Below are positions 1 to 6,756 of a stretch of 14,450 bases of DNA, in pieces. A program made the position numbers and the translations under genes. The notes beneath the pieces were generated by a model that did no database searches, had not been told where the DNA came from, and saw nothing but the letters and a program-made list of their open reading frames with translations. Positions within the stretch are counted from its first letter, which is position 1; each line of letters begins with the position of its first letter. The stretch is from Frankiales bacterium (GTDB lineage Bacteria > Actinomycetota > Actinomycetes > Mycobacteriales > SCTD01), in NCBI GenBank assembly GCA_025464915.1, contig JAODNF010000482.1:1-14450 (forward strand), written 5' to 3'.

Positions 1-183
1 CTCGACGGGGACGGTCCCGCCGCCGAGCCGCGACGGCACGGTGCCGGTCCCCTCCTCGACGGTTCGTGCGGTGACGGCCACGTCCCAGCCGTGGCGTGCG
101 AGGACCAGAGCCGTCTGGCGGCCGATGCCGCGGCTCGCACCGGTGACGAGCGCGACCCGCTGTGCTGATGAGGACCGGACCAT
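1..183 (-). CDS. Short-chain dehydrogenase/reductase (SDR), N-terminal part; cut by the left window edge
   Basis: Reading the minus strand from ATG at 183 gives 61 codons open to the window edge. The start of the protein has the Rossmann-fold pattern of classical SDR enzymes: a first beta strand (RVALVTG), the glycine-rich TGASRGIG cofactor loop at about residues 14-21, then an alpha helix and a second strand (WDVAVTARTVEE). An Arg after that strand suggests NADP(H) preference by analogy with the family. The catalytic Ser-Tyr-Lys lies outside the window, so activity and substrate cannot be judged. The gene is divergent from the luciferase-like gene, with only 9 bases between start codons if that gene begins at 193. 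No Shine-Dalgarno sequence fits in front of the ATG, so a leaderless or short-leader mRNA is possible. Confidence 0.85.
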   Translation of the reverse strand, partial: MVRSSSAQRVALVTGASRGIGRQTALVLARHGWDVAVTARTVEEGTGTVPSRLGGGTVPVE

Positions 184-192
184 TGTGCGAAT

Positions 193-1068
193 GTGCCACC
201 CGTGGACTTCGCCGTCATCGCCCCGACCGCTGCGCGTGTCACCGCCGACCCGGACTGGATGTCGGCCTGGGCCCGGCACGTCGAGGCCTGCGGCTTCGAG
301 TCGGTGGTCGTCGTCGAGCACACGGTGGTGATGCGGGACTACACGAGCACCTACCCCTACGACCCCTCGGGCCGCATGGGGCTCAGCCCGGACATGGACG
401 TGCCGGACCCCCTGGACCTGCTGGCGTTCCTGGCCGCGCGGACCTCGACGCTCGGACTCGCCACCGGCGTCCTCGTGCTGCCCAATCACCACCCGGTGCC
501 GCTGGCCAAGCGGGTGGCGACGGTCGACGCCCTGTCCGGCGGTCGGGTGCGGCTCTGCGTCGGGATGGGCTGGATGCAGGAGGAGCTCGAGGCGTGCGGG
601 GCGCCCTTCCACGAGCGCGGACGCAGGGGTGATGAGCAGCTGCAGGTGCTCCGCAAGCTCTGGACCGGCGAGCCCGTCGACCACGAGGGCGAGTTCTTCT
701 CGTTCAGGGGCGCCGCCTGCCGACCCGCGCGCCGCCAGGTGCCGATCCACATCGGTGGTCACTCCGCTGCCGCTGCCCGCCGGGCGGGGAGGTACGGCGA
801 CGGCCTGCAACCACTGGGGATCAGCGGCGAGGGCCTGCGCGAGGCCGTGGACGTGATGCACCGGGCGGCCGAGGACGCCGGACGCGACCCCTCGCTCCTG
901 CAGCTGTCCCTCGGTCACCTGGTCGGTCGCGTCGACAGCGAGAAGGCGGGCAAGCTCGAGGCCCTCGGCGCGACCAGGGTCGTCCTGGACCCGTCACCGA
1001 CCGCGAACCTCGACGAGGCCTGCGACGAGCTGTCCGCCTGCGCCGGGCGGCTCGGGTTGAGCACATGA
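193..1068 (+). CDS. Luciferase-like (LLM class) F420-dependent oxidoreductase
   Basis: The 291-residue protein is a TIM-barrel flavin/F420 oxidoreductase of the bacterial luciferase-like superfamily and most resembles the actinobacterial F420-dependent group of about 280-300 residues. Supporting motifs are an N-terminal strand (VDFAVIAPTAA), the segment GGRVRLCVGMGWMQEELEA near residues 116-134 followed by FHERGRRGDEQLQVLRKLW, and the C-terminal signature IGGHSAAAARRAGRYGDG at about 187-204. It probably transfers hydride between reduced F420 and an unknown small substrate in the cytoplasm. The start is uncertain: GTG at 193 is given, but GTG at 202 would begin the protein VDFAVIAP, as relatives usually begin. 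Neither has a clear ribosome site. Its stop overlaps the ATG of the SnoaL-like gene (ATGA), so the two are probably co-translated. F420 rather than FMN use is inferred from the family. Confidence 0.85.
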   Translation: MPPVDFAVIAPTAARVTADPDWMSAWARHVEACGFESVVVVEHTVVMRDYTSTYPYDPSGRMGLSPDMDVPDPLDLLAFLAARTSTLGLATGVLVLPNHHPVPLAKRVATVDALSGGRVRLCVGMGWMQEELEACGAPFHERGRRGDEQLQVLRKLWTGEPVDHEGEFFSFRGAACRPARRQVPIHIGGHSAAAARRAGRYGDGLQPLGISGEGLREAVDVMHRAAEDAGRDPSLLQLSLGHLVGRVDSEKAGKLEALGATRVVLDPSPTANLDEACDELSACAGRLGLST

Positions 1069-1463
1069 CCTGGGAGCTGTCGCAGCTCGTCCACCGCTAC
1101 GCCCTCTGGGTCGACGAGGGCGGACCGGTCGCGTCCCTGTTCACCGAGGACGGTGTGCTGGTCTCGCCCGACCCGCCCGGGTCGCTGCTGCCCGTCGTCG
1201 AGCACGTCGGTCGCGACGCGATCAGCGCCGCCATGACCGGCCTGCCCAAGACGTTCCACGCGGTCGTGGGCGAGGTCTACGAGGGGGCCTCGGGCCGGAT
1301 CGCCTGCGTGGCCCACCACGCCATCGCGCCCGACAGGGACCTGGTGTGGCACCTGCGGTACGCCGACTCCTACGAGCAGGACGAGGACCGGTGGCTCATC
1401 GCCCGCCGCGAGCTGACGATCGAGCTCGTCGAGGTGCGTCCCCTCAAGCAGGTGCGGCTCTGA
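1065..1463 (+). CDS. SnoaL-like / NTF2-fold small protein
   Basis: The 132-residue protein has the length and pattern of the SnoaL-like (NTF2 superfamily) cone-shaped alpha+beta barrel: an N-terminal helix (ELSQLVHRYALWVDEG), the FTEDGVLVSP strand typical of the family, a middle His-bearing segment (FHAVVGEVYEG) and paired C-terminal strands (HLRYADSYEQDEDRWLIARRELTIELVEV). Members are ketosteroid-isomerase-like, dehydratase, cyclase or simple ligand-binding proteins. The sequence does not show which applies here. The start overlaps the stop of the F420-type oxidoreductase by four bases, which suggests they act on the same substrate. The stop codon ends one base before the CCA end of the oppositely oriented tRNA-Ser gene, leaving no room for a terminator. 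Confidence 0.8.
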   Translation: MTWELSQLVHRYALWVDEGGPVASLFTEDGVLVSPDPPGSLLPVVEHVGRDAISAAMTGLPKTFHAVVGEVYEGASGRIACVAHHAIAPDRDLVWHLRYADSYEQDEDRWLIARRELTIELVEVRPLKQVRL

Positions 1464-1464
1464 C

Positions 1465-1552
1465 TGGCGGAGGGTGTGGGATTTGAACCCACGGTTGGTT
1501 TCCCAACGAGCGCTTTCAAGGCGCTTGCACTCGGCCGCTATGCGAACCCTCC
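1465..1552 (-). tRNA. tRNA-Ser (anticodon UGA)
   Basis: On the minus strand an 88-base tRNA can be folded. The acceptor stem is GGAGGGT pairing with ACCCTCC, followed by discriminator G and an encoded CCA (1467-1465). The anticodon stem GCGCC...GGCGC-like arm carries the loop CTTGAAA, with anticodon TGA at 1518-1516. A long variable arm is typical of class II tRNAs (serine). The T arm is GTGGG-TTCAAAT-CCCAC. It reads UCA and, by wobble, UCG codons. It lies 79 bases downstream of the binding-protein stop, on the same strand, and faces the SnoaL-like gene tail to tail with one base between them. A weak -10-like TAGGCT lies at 1570-1565, but no good -35 was found. Confidence 0.95.
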
Positions 1553-1631
1553 CGGGTGACCGACAGCCTAGACAGGTCGCTCGGGAAGCCGGGAGTCGCG
1601 CGGCAAGAGCTGGCGGATCGAGGCCGGCTGC
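1553..1631 (-). other. Spacer between importer operon and tRNA-Ser
   Basis: The 79 bases between the binding-protein stop and the tRNA 5' end hold no gene and no clear intrinsic terminator. The only pairing seen is a distant AGCCGG/CCGGCT pair with a loop of over 30 bases and no T tract. Either the tRNA has a weak promoter here (TAGGCT at 1570-1565 is the best -10 candidate), or it is also reached by read-through from the long operon. Confidence 0.4.
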
Positions 1632-3251
1632 TCAGCCCTTGCCGGTGTGCAGCGGTCCGGTCTGCCGGTAGCAGGTGCAGTCGGCGTGCCAGACCATGGC
1701 GTGCACCAGCTCACCGCCGTTGGTCTTGCCTGGCGCGAAGACGGACCGCGGGCTGGCGGCACCGTCGAAGCGCCCGAGGTGCTGCAGGGCGTTCGCCCAG
1801 CCAGGTCGCGTGAGGTTCGGTCCTGCGGCGATCGCGGCCCTCACGAAGAGGGCGAAGTAGTCGCACATGGCGTTGGCGTCAGCGTTGGGGAAGGTGTTGT
1901 CGAGGCCCTGGATGTTCCGGGCCTTCAGCACCTTCGAGCAGGCCTGCAGCTGCGGTGAGGTCTTGGTGATGCCGGTGTAGAAGTTCGTGATCGCGAGGGA
2001 CCCGTCGAACTGGCCCTTGTTGAAGTTGCGGGTGAACAGGTCGCTGGCGAGCAGGGAGTAGTCCGAGGCCATGTACTTGTACTTGCGCGGGCCGGAGCCG
2101 CACGGGCCGCCCGCCGCCGACTGCAGGAAGGTCTGCGCCGCGACGAACGACGTCGCCAGGACGACGTGTGTGACGCCGTCGATGCACATCTGCTGCTGCA
2201 GCGCCGGCGGCTGCGACTGGGCGTAGGCCGCGGAGCAGTCGCTCTCGTAGGTCTTGATCGAGGCCGGCTTGAGCTTCTTGATGCCCTCGACGAGCACGTT
2301 CTTCACGATGGAGTTGGACGGCTGGCAGTTGTCCTCGAGCACGCCGACCTTCTCGCCGCCCTTGAGGAACCTGAGCTTCTGGATCTCGTCGACCCACTCG
2401 ACCGCGATCCGGTCCAGGGAGCGGGTCTCGCTGACGTCGTAGCCGCGACCCTTGTCCATGAAGGCCTCGGACTCGGCGTAGCCGTGCAGGTAGGGCGTCT
2501 TCATGGTCTGGGTCAGGCAGGCCTGCGGGTTGGCGAAGATGAACGACTGCGTGTCGAGGACGGCGAAGACCTTGCTGTCCTCGGTCATCTCGTGGCAGGC
2601 CTTGTTCTGGTCGTCCTCGCTGAGCGGGTCGGTGGTCCGGTAGACGGCCGCGATCGGGCGGCCGTTGATGCCGCCCCTCTTGTTCTGGTCGTCGATGAAG
2701 GCCTGGACGACGGCCTGGGTGTCCGTGCGCACCTGCAGCGCGAAGCCGCTTGCGTCGAGGCCGCCGATCTTCGCGAGCAGCACGCCGATCTTCACGCAGG
2801 GCTTGGTGCCACTGCAGTTGTTGACGCCGCGGTCGGTCGACCTGCTCACGTCGGCGTGCTGCGTCCCTGTCGTACCGGTCCCGGTCGTGGTCGAGCCGCC
2901 GAGGCCGCCGCCGGTCGAGGTGGCCGAGGCCGAGGAGCTGCTGCCCCCGGCGCCGCTCGTGCTCGTGCCCAGGCCGCTCGTCGACGAGGTGCCGCTCGAG
3001 AGGCCCGACGAGGCGCCGCCACCGGACGGGCTGCCCGTCGTGCTGGTCGACGAGGACCCGCCGTCGACGAGACCGGTCGTGGACGTCGTGCCTCCGTCGC
3101 CCTGGCTGAGCCCGTCCTGGCTCGCCTGCTGCGACTGCGGCATCGACGCGACGAGCAGCGCGACCAGCGCTGCGACGACGACGGCCGCGAGGGCCACCTG
3201 GGACCGGGCGGCGTGGCGGAGCCAGAGCCTGAGCTGCATGCCGGGTGTCAT
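1632..3251 (-). CDS. Branched-chain-type ABC substrate-binding protein with signal anchor and Ser/Thr/Gly linker
   Basis: The 539-residue protein is the extracytoplasmic binding component of the adjacent importer. Residues 1-16 are basic, 17-36 form one hydrophobic segment (VALAAVVVAALVALLVA), and about 44-131 are almost only Ser, Thr, Gly and Ala. From residue 152 a type 1 periplasmic-binding fold begins (VKIGVLLAKIGG, later FIDDQNKRGGINGRPIAAVYRTTDP), as in LivJ/LivK-like proteins; the solute could be an amino acid, aromatic acid, urea or something hydrophobic. There is no lipobox Cys after the hydrophobic segment, so the protein looks membrane-anchored by an uncleaved helix, or cleaved after VASM-type residues, rather than lipidated. 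The exported part has twelve Cys, which suggests disulfides. It is about 100 residues longer than usual because of the linker. The ATG overlaps the stop of the permease/ATPase gene (ATGA), with an AAGGTGAG ribosome-site candidate. It is the last gene of the operon. Confidence 0.9.
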   Translation of the reverse strand: MTPGMQLRLWLRHAARSQVALAAVVVAALVALLVASMPQSQQASQDGLSQGDGGTTSTTGLVDGGSSSTSTTGSPSGGGASSGLSSGTSSTSGLGTSTSGAGGSSSSASATSTGGGLGGSTTTGTGTTGTQHADVSRSTDRGVNNCSGTKPCVKIGVLLAKIGGLDASGFALQVRTDTQAVVQAFIDDQNKRGGINGRPIAAVYRTTDPLSEDDQNKACHEMTEDSKVFAVLDTQSFIFANPQACLTQTMKTPYLHGYAESEAFMDKGRGYDVSETRSLDRIAVEWVDEIQKLRFLKGGEKVGVLEDNCQPSNSIVKNVLVEGIKKLKPASIKTYESDCSAAYAQSQPPALQQQMCIDGVTHVVLATSFVAAQTFLQSAAGGPCGSGPRKYKYMASDYSLLASDLFTRNFNKGQFDGSLAITNFYTGITKTSPQLQACSKVLKARNIQGLDNTFPNADANAMCDYFALFVRAAIAAGPNLTRPGWANALQHLGRFDGAASPRSVFAPGKTNGGELVHAMVWHADCTCYRQTGPLHTGKG

Positions 3252-6031
3252 GAGGTGCTCACCTTCTTGCGCGGCTTGCGGGTGCTGCCGGACCGGTCGA
3301 CAGCGCTGCGGTCGGTGCCGAGGTAGGACGCCACGACCAGTGGGTCGTTCCTCACCTCGTCGGGGGTGCCGTGGGCGATGACCTGCCCGTTCTCGAGGCA
3401 GTAGACGCGGTCGCAGAGCGACAGCAGCAGCGGCATGTCGTGCTCGACGATGAGGATCGCGCAGCCGAGCTCGTCGCGCAGCGACCGCAGCAGCGGCGCG
3501 AACTGCTCGACCTCTCGCTGGGCGATGCCGGCGGTCGGCTCGTCGAGCAGGACGAGCCGCGGCTCGCCGGCCATCACCGTGGCCACGTCGAGGAGCCGCC
3601 GCATGCCCGTCGACAGCTCGCCGACGAGGACGTGGCTGGTGTCGGCGAGACCGACGCGATCGAGGAGCGCATGGGCGCGCTGCCGCTTCGAGCGCTCGGG
3701 CCCGCGGGTCCACGGTGCCGCGACGAGCGCCGACAGGGTGTCGCTCCGGTTGGTGCGGTCGAGGGCGACGAGCACGGTCTCGAGGACAGTGAGGCCCGGG
3801 TACAGGCGCGCGTCCTGGAAGGTGCGGGCGAGCGACAGCGACGGCCGGTACTCGGGCGGCAGCCCGGCGACGTGCTGGCCGAACAGCTCGATGTCGCCGG
3901 CGTCCGGGGTCTGATGGCCGCTGATGCAGCTCATCAGCGTCGACTTGCCGGCGCCGTTGCCGCCGATGAGACCGACGATCTCCCGCGGGTGCACCTCGAG
4001 CGACACCCCTCCGAGGGCCTGGATGCCGCCGAAGGCGAGGGCCACCTCGCGGACGACGAGCGGAGGCGCACCCTCGACCGGTCCGAACGGCGTGTCCGGC
4101 AGGCCGCGCTCGACCCAGCGCAGCAGGGCGGCTCTGACCCGCTCGACCAGCTGCGTCACGCCGCCCGGGAAGTAGAGGAGCACGTTGAGCAGCAGGGCGC
4201 CGGCGAAGAACGCCCGCCAGCCCGGGTTGTTGAAGTAGCTGAGGAGGAACGGCGCGCCGAAGACGAGGAACGAGCCGATGACGGGGCCGTAGAGCGAGCC
4301 CAGGCCGCCGACGATCGCGATGCCGAGGACGACGAGCGACAGGTTCGGGTCGAAGCGCTCGAAGTTCCACGCGCCGGTGCCCATTGCCCAGACCGCACCA
4401 CCCAGGCCGGCGATGAAGCCGGACAGGGCGAGCGCGACGAGCTTGACGGCGAAGGGCGGCAGGCCGTGCGAGGCCGCGGTCCCCTCGTTGTCCCGGACCG
4501 CCAGCAGGGCCCGGCCCGGTCCGCTGCGGCGCAGCGACCACAGGGCGCCGAGCACGAGGAACAGGACCGCCAGGGCGAGGTAGTAGACCTGCCGGTTGTC
4601 GGTGAGCGGGCCGTACCAGGGCAGCCGGATCTCCGTCAGCGGCAGCTGCGCGTTGCCGGTGCCCTCCTCCCCGAACAGCCCGATGCGGAACAGGTAGGTC
4701 GGCGCGACGACGGCGAAGCCGAGGGTCGTCACGGCCAGGAACAGGCCGCGGTAGCGAAGGGCGGGCAGCCCGACGGGTACGGCGACGAGGGCCGTGATCG
4801 TGCCGGCGTAGAGCAGGACGACGGGGACCGCCCAGCCCTTGCCCGTCGCGGCCGCAGCCGAGTAGGCGCCGACCCCGAGCAGACCGACGTGGCCGAGCGA
4901 GATCTGACCGGCCCAGCCGGTGAGCAGCGTGATGCTGAGGGCCACGATCGCGAACGCGATGATGAGGATCAGGCTGTAGGCCTGCCCGTGCGATCCGAGC
5001 CCCGGCAGGGTCGGCAGCAGGAGGAGCAGCAGCGCCAGCAGCGCCCAGGTCCACCTGTCGACGTTGCGGGCGAAGGACACCTGGCGCAGCCGGTCGGACA
5101 GCGGCTCGCGCGCGACTGGCGCGCTGACCTGGTCGTCACCCGCGCGGGCGCCGCGGGCGAGGGTCCGGCCCTGGACCAGCACCCCGAGCAGGATCGCGAA
5201 GAACACGACGGTGTTGGAGGCGCGGGCGCTCACGTGGAACAGCACCTCGTTCTCGACGACGCCGAGGACGATGCCGGCCGCGAAGGCCTTGCGGAAGTCG
5301 GTCATGCCTCCGAGCAGCGCGGCGGCGAGGCCGCGGACCAGCAGCGTCGGGCCGAGGTTGCTGACGTCGAGGCCGCTGACCTGCGGGGCCTGGAGCACGG
5401 CGGTGAGCGTCGACAGCACTCCCGCGATGACCCAGACCAGGGTTGAGGTCCGCCGGACGCTGATGCCCGCGAGGCGGGCCGCCTCCGGGTTGGAGGCCGC
5501 CGCGCGGATGACCTTGCCGAGCTCGGTGCGGGTGAACACCAGCTGGAGGGCGACGACGGCGAGCGGCGCGACGATCAGCGTCGCCACCTGGGCCGAGCTC
5601 AGGCCGACGCTGCCGATCGTCCAGCCGCTCTCGACGGGCACGGGGTAGCTGCGAGCGCCGAGGTGCAGCAGGAACGGGTTGGGGATGTGCTTGACGTCGA
5701 GCGTTCCCACGCCGAAGGCGGTCTGCGCGATGCCGATGCTCGCGATGAGCAGGACCAGGCGAGGCGCGTTCGCGAGCCTTCGGACGAAGACCATCTCGAG
5801 GACTGCGGCGAAGGCGCCGCCGAAGACGAGGGCGACGAGGAGGGCAACGGGATAGGGCACGCCGTGGTCCAGGACGAGCTTGCCCATGACCAGTGACCCG
5901 AGCACGCCCATCTGGCCGTGCGCGACGTTGACGAAGCGGCTGGCCCGCCAGACCAGCACCAGGCCGAGCGCGAGCAGCCCGTACTGCAGGCCGTAGGTCA
6001 CGCCGACCATCAGCTCACCGAGGGCGTTCAC
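3248..6031 (-). CDS. LivH-LivM-LivG fusion: two permease domains and an ATPase in one chain
   Basis: One uninterrupted frame of 927 codons holds three normally separate subunits of a branched-chain-type ABC importer. Residues 1 to about 290 are a LivH-like permease (VTYGLQYGLLALGLVLVWR, FVNVAHGQMGVLG, and AASNPEAARLAGISVRR in the coupling region). About 325-630 are a LivM-like permease (LLTGWAGQISLGHVGLLGVGAY at 369-390, AVRDNEGTAASHG coupling loop at 511-523, IVGGLGSLYGPVIG). About 655-927 are a LivG-like ATPase with Walker A GGNGAGKST at 690-698, signature LSTGM at 806-810 (canonical LSGGQ), Walker B LVLLDEP at 826-832 and H-loop His864. The junctions are short, charged and in frame. M-G fusions are known in actinobacteria; the threefold fusion is rarer to my knowledge. 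The GTG start at 6031 overlaps the LivF stop (GTGA) and has no strong ribosome site, so translational coupling is likely. The C-terminal tail is basic (RKPRKK). Confidence 0.92.
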   Translation of the reverse strand: MNALGELMVGVTYGLQYGLLALGLVLVWRASRFVNVAHGQMGVLGSLVMGKLVLDHGVPYPVALLVALVFGGAFAAVLEMVFVRRLANAPRLVLLIASIGIAQTAFGVGTLDVKHIPNPFLLHLGARSYPVPVESGWTIGSVGLSSAQVATLIVAPLAVVALQLVFTRTELGKVIRAAASNPEAARLAGISVRRTSTLVWVIAGVLSTLTAVLQAPQVSGLDVSNLGPTLLVRGLAAALLGGMTDFRKAFAAGIVLGVVENEVLFHVSARASNTVVFFAILLGVLVQGRTLARGARAGDDQVSAPVAREPLSDRLRQVSFARNVDRWTWALLALLLLLLPTLPGLGSHGQAYSLILIIAFAIVALSITLLTGWAGQISLGHVGLLGVGAYSAAAATGKGWAVPVVLLYAGTITALVAVPVGLPALRYRGLFLAVTTLGFAVVAPTYLFRIGLFGEEGTGNAQLPLTEIRLPWYGPLTDNRQVYYLALAVLFLVLGALWSLRRSGPGRALLAVRDNEGTAASHGLPPFAVKLVALALSGFIAGLGGAVWAMGTGAWNFERFDPNLSLVVLGIAIVGGLGSLYGPVIGSFLVFGAPFLLSYFNNPGWRAFFAGALLLNVLLYFPGGVTQLVERVRAALLRWVERGLPDTPFGPVEGAPPLVVREVALAFGGIQALGGVSLEVHPREIVGLIGGNGAGKSTLMSCISGHQTPDAGDIELFGQHVAGLPPEYRPSLSLARTFQDARLYPGLTVLETVLVALDRTNRSDTLSALVAAPWTRGPERSKRQRAHALLDRVGLADTSHVLVGELSTGMRRLLDVATVMAGEPRLVLLDEPTAGIAQREVEQFAPLLRSLRDELGCAILIVEHDMPLLLSLCDRVYCLENGQVIAHGTPDEVRNDPLVVASYLGTDRSAVDRSGSTRKPRKKVSTS

Positions 6032-6756
6032 CGGTTCGCCGCCCCGAGGAACACCGACCGGGCGATGTCGCCGCGCTCGAGCAGCTCCTGGGGTCGGCCC
6101 TCGAAGCGGATCGTGCCCTTCTCCAGGAAGACGGCGCGGTCGCACAGCGACACCGCGATGTTCAGCGACTGCTCCACGACGACGACGGTCGTGCCGGCCG
6201 CGCGGACGTCGCGGACCGTCTGGAGCAGGCTCTCGACGACGAGAGGCGCGAGGCCGAGCGACAGCTCGTCGATGCAGAGCAGCGCCGGATCGAGCAGCAG
6301 TGCCTTGGCGATGGCGAGCTGCTGCTGCTCGCCGCCGGACAGCGAGCCGGACTGCGACGTGCGTCGCTCGGCGAGGCGTGGGAAGCGGGTGAGCTCTCGC
6401 TCGATCCGGGTCCGGCGCTGGTTCTTCGGCAGCAGCCTCCCGCCGATCTCGAGGGACTCGGCGACCGTCAGGTCCGGGAACATCGCCTTGCCCCCGGGGA
6501 CCATCGCGAGCCCGCGCCTCACGACGTCCTCCGCCGGCCCGACTGCCTGGCCGCGGAACAGGACCTCGCCGCTCTGCGCCGGCGCAAGCCCGGACAGCAC
6601 CCGGAGCACCGTCGACTTGCCCGCGCCGTTGGTCCCGAGCAGCCCGAGGATCTCGCCCTCGCGGATCTCGAGGTCGACGCCGAACAGGACCTGGAGCTGG
6701 CCGTAGGAGAAGTCGACGGCGTGCAGGGACGCCAGGCTGGGGGGCGCGGTGGTCAT
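6028..6756 (-). CDS. LivF-type ATPase of a branched-chain-type ABC importer
   Basis: The 242-residue cytoplasmic ATPase has Walker A GTNGAGKST at 41-49, the LivF-typical VPGGKAMFPDLTVAESL at 87-102, signature LSGGEQQ at 139-145 and Walker B LLCIDELSLGLAP at 159-171. The switch position is Gln196 (VVVVEQS); LivF proteins normally have Gln here, in contrast to His in LivG. The Walker B tail reads DELS instead of the usual DEPS. It should pair with the LivG domain of the downstream fusion protein, giving a hetero-ATPase dimer over the LivH/LivM permease pair. The ATG at 6756 overlaps the HxlR-gene stop (ATGA) and has a GGAAGAG ribosome-site candidate; the stop overlaps the GTG of the fusion gene. 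Confidence 0.92.
   Translation of the reverse strand: MTTAPPSLASLHAVDFSYGQLQVLFGVDLEIREGEILGLLGTNGAGKSTVLRVLSGLAPAQSGEVLFRGQAVGPAEDVVRRGLAMVPGGKAMFPDLTVAESLEIGGRLLPKNQRRTRIERELTRFPRLAERRTSQSGSLSGGEQQQLAIAKALLLDPALLCIDELSLGLAPLVVESLLQTVRDVRAAGTTVVVVEQSLNIAVSLCDRAVFLEKGTIRFEGRPQELLERGDIARSVFLGAANR

Noticed and set aside
1465..1552. tRNA-Ser as an attachment site of an integrated element.
   Set aside because: No integrase, no repeat of the tRNA 3' end elsewhere in the window and no change in base composition were seen.
1632..5054. Apparent 1140-residue protein made of the binding protein with a 600-residue N-terminal extension.
   Set aside because: Upstream of 3251 the frame is an Arg/Pro-rich shadow of the fusion gene. 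The ATG at 3251 has a ribosome site and a 4-base overlap, and a signal anchor follows it directly.
3371..5446. A 691-codon open frame on the plus strand opposite the fusion permease gene.
   Set aside because: It is antisense to a gene with clear motifs. Its translation is dominated by Arg, Glu, Asp, Gln and Ala without domain pattern, as expected for the complementary frame of GC-rich membrane-protein codons.
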